A DNA stretch of 64,000 nucleotides from Leptobrachium leishanense (Eukaryota; Chordata; Amphibia; Anura; Megophryidae): the NCBI GenBank assembly GCA_009667805.1, contig CM019070.1, forward strand, positions 54,793,735-54,857,734, in the 5' to 3' direction. A program made the position numbers and the translations under genes. Shown here in pieces: positions 46,380 to 56,496 of this stretch; positions within the stretch are counted from its first letter, which is position 1; every line of letters begins with the position of its first letter. Under the pieces are notes generated by a model. The model was given only the letters and a program-made list of their open reading frames with translations. It was not told the origin of the DNA and did not search any database.

Positions 46380-46477
46380 GGACCCGCTGCTCTGTCTCTG
46401 CCGCTCCCCTCTACGAGTCCCTCCACTGGCTCCCCATCCACTGTAGAATTAAATTCAAAATCCTTACCCTGACCCAG
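46380..46477 (+). pseudogene. L2-clade LINE ORF2 fragment
   Basis: One frame reads YESLHWLPIHCRIKFKILTL (about 46409-46468), which is the SLHWLPIxxRIxFKIL block near the C-terminus of L2-clade reverse transcriptase proteins. It stops at CAGTGGCGTCACTAGG, a DNA-transposon-like end. The L2 C-terminal tail and 3' end reappear in the same orientation at 50660-51232, so these may be one LINE split by later insertions. Confidence 0.75.
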
Positions 46478-46724
46478 TGGCGTCACTAGGGTTGGTGTCA
46501 CCCGGTGCGGTAACTTATGGTGTCACTCCACCCCCAAGTTTTACGGATTTTTTTTAACTACTCTTACTCACAAATCAGTACTCCCATATAACCCTGAACG
46601 CTCATGCATAGCGCACATTACTGTGAGGTTTATTGCTGTGGAGCTCTCTCATATGCTCACACACAAATTTTGGCCAACTGCCAGCAAGTACAGTGCCTGT
46701 TCGAAGGCAGTGAAAGTGAAGGCA
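46478..46724. mobile_element. DNA-transposon fragments
   Basis: 46479-46540 begins CAGTGGCGTCACTAGGGTTG, a hAT-type-looking end. 46665-46715 (TTTTGGCCAACTGCCAGCAA, GCCTGTTCGAAGGCAGTGAA) matches the left part of the GGGGTTATTC family. Confidence 0.5.
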
Positions 46725-47957
46725 CACATGGATATATATTGCCCCCAGCAGCTCTGGATATATTACCCCAGCTCACATATGGATATATTGCCCCAGCTCA
46801 CAATTATATATTGCCCCCTGCAGCTCACCCATGGATATATATTGCCCCCAGCAGTTCACCCATGGATATATATTGCCCCAGCTCACATATGGATATATTG
46901 CCCCAGCTCACCCATGGATATATTGCCCCAGCTCACCCATGGATATATAGTGCTCCAGCTCACATATGAATATATTGTCCCAGCTCACCCATGGGTATAT
47001 AGTGCCCCAGCTCACCCATGGATGTATAGTGCCCCAGGTCACATATGGATATATTGCCCCAGCTCACCCATGGGTATATAGTGCCCCAGATCACATATGA
47101 ATATATATTGCCCCAGATCGCATATGGACATATGGCCCCAGATCACATATGGAAATATAGTGCCCCAGCTCACATATGGATGTATGGTTCCCCAGATCGC
47201 GTATGGATATATATTGCCCCAGCTCACCCATGGATATATAGTGCCCCAGCTCACATATGGATGTATAGTGCCCCAGCTCACAAATGGATATATTGCCCCA
47301 GCTCACCCATGGATATATGGTGCCCCAGCTCACGTATGGATATAATGCCCCAGCTCACTTATGGATATATAGTGCCCCAGCTCACATATGGAAATATTTC
47401 CCCAGCGCGCCCATGGATATATAGTGCCTCAGATCACATATGGATATATGTTGCCCCAGATCACATATGGACATACGGCCGCAGATCACATATGGATATA
47501 TAGTGCCCCAGATCACATATGAATATATTACCTCAGCAGCTCACCCATGGATATATATAGGCCTGGGCTCACTGGTCATATATGGATCATATATGGGAAT
47601 ATAGTGCCCCAGCTCGCATATGGATGTATAGTGCCCCAGCTCAGAAATGGATATATAGTGCCCCAGCTCACAAATGGATATATTGCCCCAGCTCACCTAT
47701 GGATATATAGCGCCCATGATCACATATGGGCCCGATCATATATGGATATATAGTGCCCCAGATCACAAATGTATACATGGTGCCCCAGCTCACATATGGA
47801 TATATAGTGTCCCAGCTCACATATGAATATATTGCCCCAGATCACATATGGACATATGGCCCCAGATCACATATGGATATATAATGCCCCAGATCACATA
47901 TGGATATATTACCCCAGCAGCTCACCCATGGATATATATAGACCGGGGCTCACTGGA
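46725..47957. repeat. 26-29-bp minisatellite (CAGCTCACATATGGATATAT type)
   Basis: About 45 units combining GCCCCAGCTCAC or GCCCCAGATCAC with CATATGGATATAT or CCATGGATATATAGT. A larger block recurs: CACCCATGGATATATATAG followed by a GGGCTCACTGG phrase occurs near 47545 and near 47925, about 380 bp apart. Read in reverse, the core GTGAGCTGGGGCA.ATATCCAT equals that of the array at 31550-32055. Long frames on both strands are accidental. Confidence 0.95.
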
Positions 47958-48059
47958 GCCTCCCGTGCACAGTCTCACAGCATGCATGCTTCTTCCTCTC
48001 AACACGCGCCGGCGCCAAAGGATGTTGCCTGGCCCCTCGTTGAGATCCACCAGCAGCGA

Positions 48060-48500
48060 TCTCGCGAAGCCCTAAAGGCCATGGCTCGGCCTTTAGGGCT
48101 TCAGATCGGACAGCCTGATAGAAGGGATCACCCCGGTGATCGTGCGGGCCATGGCTCCTTGGCTAGACAGGTACCCCAATAGGGGATGCGCTGCATTGTT
48201 ATTGTTGGTTTTCGTGAGGGTTTTGTTATTCCACATGTGCCTTCTGACTTTCCTCGATTTGGTGGCTGGACCTGGTTGTTTATTGGCAAAAGCGGACATG
48301 GAGTCTGCGTTTCGGTTGTTGCCGATTCGACCGGATTGCTATCACTTGCTGGGGTGTTTCTTTCGTGGAGGTTTTTATTACGACCGTTGTCTTCCGATGG
48401 GACTGCTTGATCTTTTGCTACTATTCCGCCGCGCTGCTGCAGATTTTTCGGGAGGTTGCCGGGGAATTCGGTGTGCCTTTGGCCGATGATACGACGGGGG
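48060..48500 (+). pseudogene. Ngaro reverse transcriptase, deleted and frameshifted
   Basis: APWLDRYPNRGCAALLLL (48154 on) and, in another frame, GFREGFVIPHVPSDFP (48208 on) match the RYP...LL.GF..GF.IP start of DIRS/Ngaro RT. Then LLAKADMESAFRLLPIRPD (from 48280) and HLLGCFFRGGFYYDRCLPMG match the AD.ESAFRLLPI...CLPMG palm blocks with the first catalytic Asp (D at 48295). The segment between the IP block and AKAD is missing, and so is the region after CLPMG that should hold the YLDD motif. The sequence resumes at FREVAGEFGVPLADDTT (about 48455-48500). At least three frame changes. A short hairpin (GCCCTAAAGGCC / GGCCTTTAGGGC) lies at ~48069-48100. Confidence 0.85.
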
Positions 48501-48559
48501 GCCCAGTTTAATCGTTTGCCTTTTTGGGCATTGAGTTGGTGAGGAATCTCACAAGTCGA

Positions 48560-48835
48560 GAATTTTTTCCTTTAATTATGGCCCTGGAGCTGTGGGGGGA
48601 GCGTCTGGCTAATAGGCGAGTGGTGTTCTGGATGGACAACCTGGGGTGGTGCAAGTGGTGAATCGTTCGTCGGCTGGTTCCCCTCCTGTCTTGGCTCTTT
48701 TGTGTCACCTGGTGCTGCGCGGTCTCGAGCGGAATGTGTGGTTGCGGGCCTGGCACGTGCCGGGTGTGCGGAACGTGATTGCTGACGCTCCCTCCCGGTT
48801 CCAGTGGCTCTGGGAGTGGAAAGGAATGCGACACC
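48560..48835 (+). pseudogene. Ngaro RNase H domain
   Basis: PLIMALELWGERLANRRVVF (from 48570) followed by WMDNLG has the MDN catalytic Asp block. After a one-base frame shift, VVQVVNRSSAGSPPVLALL follows, and then a VWLRAWHVPGVRNVIADAPS block with the late HVPG..N..AD motif of the RNase H domain in DIRS-like elements. Length and order are normal for the family apart from the frameshift. Confidence 0.82.
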
Positions 48836-48839
48836 CTTT

Positions 48840-49810
48840 CCGCTGTGGCTCTGGACCCTCGCTTCGCCAGGCTGAGGATTTTGTTGGGGGACTCTTTGTC
48901 GGGAGCGACGTGGGTGGCATATTCTCAGGTCTGGTGGAGGTGGGGGTCATGGGGGAACGGGGTTGGCATTCTGCGGAGGATCGTAGGGGCAACCTTGATT
49001 TATTTCAATTCCCTCCTGGAGTAAGGGGGCTCCGGTTTGGGAGCGGCCAGAGTACTGACTGCCCTTTCTTTTGTGCGAGGCGGTTGGTTGGGAGGTTGTT
49101 GGTCGGGGTTTCCTGCTTTGAAGGATTGTTTCGGGTTGGTGGCGGACTGTGGTGCCTGAGGTTCGGCGCCCAGCTTCTGGCCCCATGTTTTTGGAACTGT
49201 TGGATGTTTTACTCGGCGTTTGTCGTGATCTTTTGAGGTCGCGATTGTTTAGAGTGGCGTTTGCCTTTGCCTTTTATGGTGTCCTGAGGGTGGGTGAGCT
49301 GGTTGCTCCTAACTCTCAGATGCATTCTACCTTGCGCCTGGTGCATGTTTCTCTGTCAGCCGATGAGGTGAGGTTTTTGATTGTCAGGTACAAGACGGAC
49401 CGCTTGGGTAGGGGCGTTCTGATTATTTAAATGCGATTGGGGTGATCGGGTGTCCTTTGGGCCTCGCGCGGGAGTATTTGGCTATTCGGCCGGATTTCAC
49501 TGACTCTTTTTGATTTATATTGATGGGGTTCCTTTGACTTGATACCAATTTCCGACAGTTTTTAAGCGATGCGTTCAGGTTTGGGTTATGAACCGGGGTT
49601 GTTTGCCTCCCATTCTTTTCGTATAGGCGCGGCGACTGTGGCTGCAGGTGCTGGCGCGTCGGACGGCATGATTCAGCGTCTGGGTAGGTGGGATCAGATC
49701 GCTTTCGCTCTTAGGTTCGTCCTAACCTTTTATAATTTAAGGTGCTTCCCCAAGGATGGTCTGGAGATTGGGTCATTCCTTCGTGCATTGGGCAGCCATG
49801 TGGGCTGAGC
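48840..49810 (+). pseudogene. Ngaro tyrosine recombinase, frameshifted
   Basis: DSLSGATWVAYSQVWWRW (around 48890-48945) is the N-terminal core-binding segment. LFRVAFAFAFYGVLRVGELV (49248-49307) carries the first catalytic Arg. A YKTDRLGRG segment (~49390-49415) is the strand region with Lys. LFASHSFRIGAAT (49602 on) carries the HxxR pair, followed by IQRLGRWDQIAFALRFV. The position where the family has its nucleophilic Tyr seems to be Phe here, though alignment by eye is uncertain. Stops and frame changes interrupt the gene at about 49050, 49430 and 49510. Confidence 0.85.
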
Positions 49811-49829
49811 ATCGGCCGCATGGCAAAAA

Positions 49830-50277
49830 ATCTTGGTTTCCGCGGCGGAGGTAGCGGAGATTCGCTGGTTGGAAATCCGGGGTTTGTGTTGGGCTCGGGT
49901 GTCGAAGGAATGCAATGTTTTGGCTGGGAGGGCTCCCAGGGAGGTTATTTTGGTTGTTCACGCTGGGGGAAATGACTTGGACGGTGCGTTCGGTGGTTCT
50001 GATTCGGGCTATGAAGCTGGATCTGGCCCGCTGTTTTGCTAAATTTGGGGGATTGTCGCTGGTGTGGTCTGACATTATTTCTCGACCTCGTTGGGAGGAA
50101 ATGGCGGCACCACGGGCCAATGACAGGGCTTGGAAGAGGGTTAGCAGCGAGGTTTCTAAATTTGTTCGTCAGTTAGGGGGGGTTTCAATCCGTCACACGG
50201 AGTTGGAAGGCGACAATCAGAATGTGATTCGTGGTGATGGAGTCCATTTGACGGACATTGGTTTGGATATATTTTGA
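49830..50277 (+). pseudogene. Ngaro SGNH/GDSL-type hydrolase domain
   Basis: EVILVVHAGGNDLD (49939 on) has the GxND block of SGNH hydrolases. Later, GDGVHLTDIGLDIF (near 50235-50277) has the DxxH block with the catalytic Asp and His. In between, LSLVWSDIISRPRW and SKFVRQLGGVSIRHTELEGD follow the order known from Ngaro-like elements. The first block and the second half are in different frames (a shift near 49980), so it is broken. The second half is open to its stop at 50278. Its role in the element's life cycle is not established. Confidence 0.82.
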
Positions 50278-50640
50278 ACTGGTTTGATGTCGGGGGTTGA
50301 GGAGGCGCTGTCTGCGGCGGGGCGCAGGGGCTGCCATTAGGAGACCATGGTGCCCCTGGCGTTGGCGTGGTTCCTGGACAGTGGTGCTTTAAAATGGTTA
50401 AGTCGCCTTCGGGTGAGGCATTTAACGAGACAAGCCCGCTTGATCTCGGTCAGGCGGGGTGACGAGCTCCTGGTTTTGGATCGGTAACTGCCTATTACAT
50501 GGGTAATAGGGCGGATAACGGAGGAAAAGCACTGCTGGATTACATGGTGTAATTATTAATAAAGCTGTGGCCCATGCCCTTTCCAGTTAAGAAGGTGTTG
50601 AGTCTTTCTTTATATTTAAGGGGTATGGGTCAAGGAGGTC
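50278..50640 (+). other. 3' untranslated part of the Ngaro element
   Basis: Non-coding; carries AATAAAG at ~50560 and a short inverted repeat (TAACTGCCTATTACATGGGT with ACCCATG/TAATAGGG features around 50486-50515). The end of the element is not resolved. Confidence 0.5.
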
Positions 50641-50649
50641 CCAGGTTTA

Positions 50650-51232
50650 ATCAGTCATGTCAGACTTTACCCTAGTTTCCCTTCTTTCAAATGCTCTCTT
50701 AAGACATTCCTATTTAGGGAAGCCGACCACCTGACTCACTGATACACCTCACTGCCCTGACCAGTCCATCACTCTCACCTTGCAGTGCTCTCCTCCTGTT
50801 TCCAACCAGTCCATCACTCTCACCTTGCAGTCCATCACTGTCACCTTACAGTGCTCTCCTACTGTTTCCAACCAGTCCATCACTCTCACCTTGCAGTGCT
50901 CTCCTCCTGTTTCCAACCAGTCCATCACTCTCACCTTGCAGTGCTCTCCTCCTGTTTCCAACCAGTCCGTCACTCTCACCTTGCAGTGCTCTCCTCCTGT
51001 TTCCAACCAGTCCATCATTTTCACCTTGCAGTCCTCTCCTCCTGTTTCCACCCCCGAACCTTCTAGATTGTGAGTTCCCACGGGAATGGGGGACTTGTTT
51101 CCTCCTCTACTGGTTTGTCAAAATGTTGTTCAGTCTCAGTGTATTGTAACTCTGTCTATATTGTGCCCATTGTTCAGCGCTGCGGAATATGCTGGCACTA
51201 TATAAATAAAGTATAATAATAATAATTAAATT
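50650..51232 (+). mobile_element. L2-type LINE 3' end containing a 45-bp VNTR
   Basis: [14 protein letters not shown] (about 50691-50732) is the terminal SLKTxLFRxA block of L2 ORF2. It is followed by about six 45-bp repeats (CAGTCCATCACTCTCACC... at 50762-51045), then TAGATTGTGAGTTCCCACGG and the tail GCGCTGCGGAATATGCTGGC ACTATATAAATAAAG with an (ATA)n end. The repeat sits in what should be the end of the ORF or the 3' UTR. Confidence 0.85.
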
Positions 51233-51803
51233 GTGTGGCCATTTCAAGTAAGGTATAATAATTTCCTTCCTTTTTTTTAAGCTTAAGAAGATATTCATTA
51301 TTAAATACTAGGGTTTCACCAGTTTGCTGTAGTTGAAAACAACAGTAAAAATCACAATTGTTAGAACAACTACAATGAACTGCCAGCGGCAAGCGATGAT
51401 GAACAACGGTACTGCAGTTATTAATCCATAGAAAGAATAAACTTCAACAATTTAATATTTGCTGTCATTCCAATATTGTTTGCAGCTATGGTGATTATTC
51501 CTCAGGGATTTTAAAATGATAATCTTCATTGACCTTTGATAGAAACAATGGTGCAAACAACAGTAAAAATACCTCTGGATAACTTCGACTGCCACTATGG
51601 TGAAAACAACTGTGAAACCTACCCTGAACAACTTCATGAAGAGCTATGGTGGAAACCACACTGACTAACAACTAAAGGGTCTATTTCCAAAGAGCTGAAA
51701 TTGCACGTAGTTTCAGTACTTTCAGTTTCGGCCCCTTTCGACTCACATCAGTGATTCCATTTTTCCAAAAATAATGTGATTTCATTATTTAGCAAATGGA
51801 TAC
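51233..51803. other. Single-copy DNA, no gene seen
   Basis: A loose repeat of AACAACAGTAAAAAT/ACAACTGTGAAACC phrases occurs at 51330-51660 (possibly an old tandem array). No gene. Confidence 0.4.
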
Positions 51804-51806
51804 TAT

Positions 51807-52700
51807 CAGGGTTATCCAAAGAGATTCGAAAAGTCACCGCACGTTCGGTGACTTTTCGTTCTCTTCAATTCGGTTCCTTTTGCCGATTGCATTTCGGTGA
51901 CCCTGCGGTGTATTCAGCAAACAGCACAGGGTCCCCGAATTGCAGGGAAAAGCTGCCGTAAACTCACCGAAAACTAACCGAATGCACGCTGAAAACAAGC
52001 AAAAACATCTGGATTAACCTTCGAAGAGGAGCCGAACAGGAGCCGAAAAGGAGCCGAATCACACAGAGCCGAAGCAGCTGTGACGTAGAGGAGGCAGTGA
52101 ATAAATTAGAAAAACCATTTGTATGAATCTGGGAAAAAGAAACGCTGTTTCCAAAGAAACTACTGAGCGAAAATGTCTGAAATTTTCACAGGAGGTCCAG
52201 GGAATGATAATAAAGAGGGCTGTTACAAAAAAAATAAGCAAACTGAAAAAGAAAAAAAAAAAAAATCGGACTTTTAATTTTTTTTAAAAAATCAGAAAAA
52301 TGCTTAAAGTATCCTAAAAAATCTATAAATAAGAGACTTTTTGCTGCAGAATTTTATAATGAACGGTTTATTAGATATTGAATTAAAACGGGAATTTTTT
52401 AACATTGAAGTCTATGGGATTCTCCTGAATAAATTTGCCGAATTAAACCACGAATGGCAGGACATTAGGGGAACTTTCACTGCTGGTTTGTGTTCTTGAA
52501 TAGCCGAAGCAGTGCTTTTTCATGGGGATTTCACTGCCCTCGAACAGGACCGAACAGGCACCGTATGTGCAGGCAATTCGCCAGGATTTGGAGAATTGCC
52601 TGCTCTCTGGATAGCCGAATGGCCAGGAAAGGTACCGAACGCTGATTTTCAGCGTTCGGTTACCTTTCTCAAGCAATTCGAATCTCTTTGGATAACCCTG
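51807..52700 (-). mobile_element. CAGGG element, copy 4 (894 bp)
   Basis: Ends CAGGGTTATCCAAAGAGA and complement. TAT on the left (51804-51806) and TGT on the right (52701-52703) are probably a mutated 3-bp duplication. It has the same internal stems as the other copies: CGAAAAGTCACCG...CGGTGACTTTTCG at ~51828-51861 and GGTACCGAACGC...GCGTTCGGTTACC at ~52630-52667. Confidence 0.9.
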
Positions 52701-52703
52701 TGT

Positions 52704-53370
52704 ATTTTGCCAAAATTGGAGTCGCCGAAACAGTTATCAGATGTCGATGTAAACTGCCGAATTGCGCTGATAGACAGCGAATTCCACCGAACTGAAAAAA
52801 AGTCTCCTATTCTCCTGATAGGAGTGTAAATCAATAAATTTGTCTGAATGATAAAAAAAGATCCTTTAAAAGATACAAAAGGTCTGTTACAAAATAAAAA
52901 AAAGTCTATTTAAAAAATAGCAAAAATGTCATAATGTCATCTAAAAAATACAAAAAGATCTTTTAAAACATTAAAAAATAAAAAGGGTTTTTGTAAAAAA
53001 ATAAAAAGAATAATTGGTCTTTAAATATATATTTTTAAAATAGATTACTTTTTTGCATTGAAATCTATGGGATTCACCTGTTTAAACCTGTCCAATTGAA
53101 ACAGAAAATCAGAGCATTTCGCCCGAATTTCTGTGCAATTCAGCATTCTGTGAATAAACAGCGTGATAATCTTTTATGTGACAATTTCAGTGCCGTCAAA
53201 CGCTGCGGAATTGCGGCAAATTGACCCATATTTTGCTGTCAATTAGTCTATATTTGGCACATATAATAAATAGAAGAATTGATCCAAAAATTGCACTGAA
53301 CTGTGAAATTCACCTTTCGGTGCAATTTGGGGCCAATTTGGAGGTTAGCGAATAGCCCACACTGCAATCA
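52704..53370. mobile_element. Diverged relative of the CAGGG/GGGGTTATTC families
   Basis: Shares phrases such as CATTGAAATCTATGGGATTC and CACTGAACTGTGAAATTCAC and the TTCGG/CCGAA richness, with its AT-rich centre made of AAAAGATC/AAAATAAAAA repeats. The ends are decayed; the left border abuts copy 4. Confidence 0.5.
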
Positions 53371-53403
53371 CACCCTGGCAAACTATGGTGGAACGTCTCT
53401 TAA

Positions 53404-53838
53404 AGGGACACTTTACTCATCCTGACCACTTTACCTTTATAAAATGTAACAATTGGTACTTTACCTCTTTTAGATATCAGAATCGGTACAATTTTTTTTG
53501 TATCCCCCTAGCGGTTATCCCAAGTGTGGCTCGGGGTTAAATTCCAAGGCTGAAAGCGGTAACCTCCAGCCACACTCGGGATGCCGCTGGATACTTACCT
53601 GTCCCTGTGCTCCCTCACTGTCCCCCGTAGTCTCCTCCAGCGATCGCGACCTCCTGCTTCCTGGTTCCCTTCTCGGGAGAAGGGAAGCAGAATGCCGCGA
53701 TCGCCAGAGGAGAATGTAGGGGACAGAGAGGGAGCACAGGTAAAGTATGTATCTAATTTACCCTGAAATTTAACCACGAGCCACACTCTGGATAACCGCC
53801 AGGGAGGTTTAAGTGGTCAAGATGGATGGAGTGTCCCC
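53404..53838. mobile_element. Foldback element with AGGGACACT ends, nested second element
   Basis: The outer ends AGGGACACTTTACTCATCC and, inverted, GGGACACTCCATCCATC both run on into GACCACTT, a terminus type common in frog genomes. Inside, 53504-53806 has its own inverted ends (CCCCCTAGCGGTTATCC versus CCTCCCTGGCGGTTATCC) and a palindromic core (CCTGTGCTCCCTC...GAGGGAGCACAGG, GCGATCGC). No coding capacity. Confidence 0.75.
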
Positions 53839-53957
53839 CGTTCCGATCTGGGTGAAGTGGAGTAGTTTTCTCCATTCCACCCAGCGTCAACTGCAGCCAG
53901 GATTTTGAATTATCTGGCTCCCAGTCACCAGATCAGTCACTAGGGACCTCAGCACAC
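53839..53957. other. Spacer, no gene seen
   Basis: Short non-coding spacer ending in the CACAC target of the solo LTR. Confidence 0.4.
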
Positions 53958-54425
53958 TGTCAGGGATCTGTACCTGTATGTGCGCAGGAACCTGCCCTGC
54001 ATGCGTGCATACAGGAAAAGGGCTGCCTCAGTCCTGTCCAGCACCTATATGGGTTAATTCCAAGTGAAAACGTAAAAGCACAAACACACACCACACCCCC
54101 CTGTCTAATAAAAGAGAAACTCCCACTCCTGCAACTTGACTTCTCATTACAAGTCAATCCTTTGTGCTATACAGACCTGCTTTATACTGCTATTGATAAC
54201 CCGTGTACCAGACCCTGATTAACCAAACGACCTTGCCTCCTTGCTACCCGCCTATTCGACCCTCGGACCGTCCAGACCATTCTACATCATCATCCCATTT
54301 GTACTACGCTATGGACTGCTACCAACCAGCCTATTCTAAGGCAAAGTCACAATATTCCTGCCTAAAGGGCTCAAACCCCCTGCAATGGGGTCCCACCACA
54401 GCGTATGCCAGGTGCCACCCTGACA
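53958..54425 (+). mobile_element. Solo LTR, family 1, copy 2 (468 bp)
   Basis: Starts TGTCAGGGATCTGTACC and ends GTGCCACCCTGACA, with 5-bp duplication CACAC at 53953-53957 and 54426-54430. AATAAAAG near 54106. Same family and orientation as 38834-39290 but clearly diverged in the middle. Confidence 0.9.
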
Positions 54426-54430
54426 CACAC

Positions 54431-54917
54431 AGAGAACATACCGAAGTCACTCTCTGTGATCACACACAAAAGTGAGCAGTCTCAGAGAGGCACCTGATGA
54501 TTCAGATCTGTACAAATGTGCGCAACTCCAATCCATCGATCTGTACAGGTGCTATGGAACTTGTATACGTACAGTGGTTTAGCAGACTTGACTGGTCATT
54601 TTAACCTTTGTGATGAACTAAGAGAAGGAGATCTACCTATCCACAGATGAGACCATGAATAGATTAACCAGTACCTAATTTCTGTGAATAGATTAACCAG
54701 TACCTCTCTTTGGGACAATTTTGCCACTCCCGAAGATCGTCAAAGCTCACTATCTTCGGTGATTTGCGGCGAACTGCACCATATTTTGCTGTCAATTCAT
54801 CTGTATTTGGCGAATTGACAACGTTCTGAATAGACGTACTGCCCTGAAATTGCACCGTACCGTGAAATTCACCATTCGGTGCCCTTCAGTGGCAAGTTCG
54901 GTCCTTTCCAAATAACC
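54431..54917. mobile_element. Remnant of a GGGGTTATTC/CAGGG-related element
   Basis: From about 54700 there are TTCGG/CCGAA-rich phrases (CACCATTCGGTGCCCTTCAG, AGTTCGGTCCTTTCCAAATAACCC) ending in a terminus-like TAACCC next to the following TTAA element. 54431-54660 has nothing recognisable apart from a direct repeat, TGAATAGATTAACCAGTACC at ~54657 and ~54686. Confidence 0.45.
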
Positions 54918-56496
54918 CATAACTACCGATATCGAGATATCTTGGCTTCAAAGCCACCATCTGGTGCCCCGTATTCGAGATATCTCGATATGCTGATCTG
55001 CAGCCCAAAAGCGAATGAAATTTGTTTGCTGAAAACTAATTTGGTTCCTTTTTGTGCTGCAGAAGTCGCCCCCAAAGTTTTAGCCCTGTGGGCATAATAC
55101 CCAAAAAGCTAAAACTGTAAAATAAGCTGTTGAAAGCTCTGAAATATCAGGCTTTCAGAAGCCAATGCAGGGAGAAATAGAAGAAAATAGACCAGCCGCT
55201 CAAACCTCTAATTCAATATGGCACCATCTACTGGCCAAAAATAGGTTATTAACCCTTTCGCTGCTGAGCCATTTCACGCCTTTGTGCTGAGCTCATTTCT
55301 ACTGGTTTCGCTCATCATGATTAAATGTGTTTTGAAGCCTTATTTTATTATATGACCCAGACATATTATATATCGTTCTTTCCGGCAGACTCGGCAGATT
55401 CTTAATATATCATTATTATATGTATACGTCATGACCTGTCTGTATATTATAACAAAAAATGCAATAAAATTTGAATTTTCAATAATTTAAAAAGTGTAAA
55501 GTGTTTTTTTTTCATATTTTAACATGCGAGCGTTTGCGGTTATATTTTCTATGAGTTGCGCTTGTTAAAAAAATTAGAAATGGGGGACGTGTTACATTTA
55601 TTTGGGGGAAAATTACACAATTTTTAACAAACGCACCCCATACAAAAATCGTTAGTGCAGCATCATTGTTCACATTACAATTGAAATGGGAACAATATTT
55701 CTGCATTAACAAAACAAAACAAGAAAAAAAACCTGTTTGTTTTTTTTTTATTTAATTTTTTTAAATATTTTTTATTTTCATTTTTTTCTTTTCTTAACTT
55801 TTAACATGGTCATGTTTGGTATCGTTGGAAAGGCCATGCTCTGGCCGATACCAAACATTAACCCCTAGCTGCCACGGATCAGGCGATAGGGGGTTCATTG
55901 GAACCCCTATCTCCACCATTGGTGGCAGCTAGGAGTTAACTCCAGAAGCGCGATGACGCCAGTCATCAGGGGGAGATCCCAGAAGCTCCGGAGAGTATCG
56001 TGATCTGGCGTTTTTTGGCGCCTAATCACGATCCGGCCCCCAAGGGATTAAAGCCAGCCACTGTTTGGAAGGGCAGGCTGTACCCTTCCAAACGGTGCCT
56101 GCCTTTGACCGCTGCCCCTTACGGAAGGGGAGGGAGAGAGGTCCAAAAGACCTCACCCTCTCCCTTTCAGGCACCTTCCCCGCACTCGCGGGGTGGGCAC
56201 CTGTCATAGATGTCATTGCGCTAGCGCGATGACATCTATTGTCCCCGCTGGGGTCCCGGAGTGCCGGGCTGACATCCAAGATTGCTGCCTCCTGTGCTAG
56301 GACAGCACGTCCATAGCACAGGAGAACCACTTGGCTGGACACGCCAAGCGCGTCCTTAGCAGCCAAGTGGTTAAGGTAAGAAATTCAATGGGTATAAGCT
56401 CAAATATTTCTTATTTTAAAATTAAACAAAAATGATTTTACAAAAAAAAAACACTCGTTTCTGACAATGGGTTTTTGGAAAATCACTAGGGGTTAA
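54918..56496 (-). mobile_element. Short TTAA element, family T2, copy 4, split by hairpin-chain copy C
   Basis: The left part (to 55248) contains AGCCCAAAAGCGAATGAAAT, CAAAGTTTTAGCCCTGTGGG and GCACCATCTACTGGCC in inverted order. The right part (56375-56496) runs AAAAATGATTTTACAAAAAA to GGAAAATCACTAGGGGTTAA. Together they correspond to the uninterrupted copy at 2690-3154 read in reverse. Copy C sits at a TTAA in between. Confidence 0.8.
55249..56374 (-). mobile_element. Hairpin-chain TTAA element, copy C (1126 bp)
   Basis: Both ends intact: TTAACCCTTTCGCTGCTGAG on the left and, inward from the right, TTAACCACTTGGCTGCTAAG, so the terminal inverted repeats are ~20 bp with few mismatches. TTAA at 55249-55252 and 56371-56374. 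The AT-rich half comes first and the hairpin row from about 55810. Compared with A it lacks several of the terminal CpG hairpins. Key stems: 55858-55940, 55995-56034, 56053-56102 and 56200-56240. Confidence 0.92.

Larger units (their letters stand above)
47958..50620 (+). mobile_element. Ngaro-type (DIRS order) tyrosine-recombinase retrotransposon, defective
   Basis: In order on the plus strand: reverse transcriptase blocks, RNase H, a tyrosine recombinase and an SGNH/GDSL-type hydrolase. The last is found in Ngaro-type and related YR retrotransposons. All are broken by frameshifts, and the RT is internally deleted. An AATAAAG signal lies at ~50560. Boundaries are approximate: I could not find the split direct repeats that end such elements. 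No DDE integrase is present, as expected for this order. It cannot be autonomous. Confidence 0.85.

Noticed and set aside
46604..47760. Frames of 120-152 codons with PQLTYGYI repeats
   Set aside because: Translations of the 26-29-bp minisatellite. Not a repeat protein, since all frames and both strands are equally open.
50749..51081. Minus-strand frame with repeated [15 protein letters not shown]
   Set aside because: Reverse translation of the 45-bp repeat in the L2 3' end.
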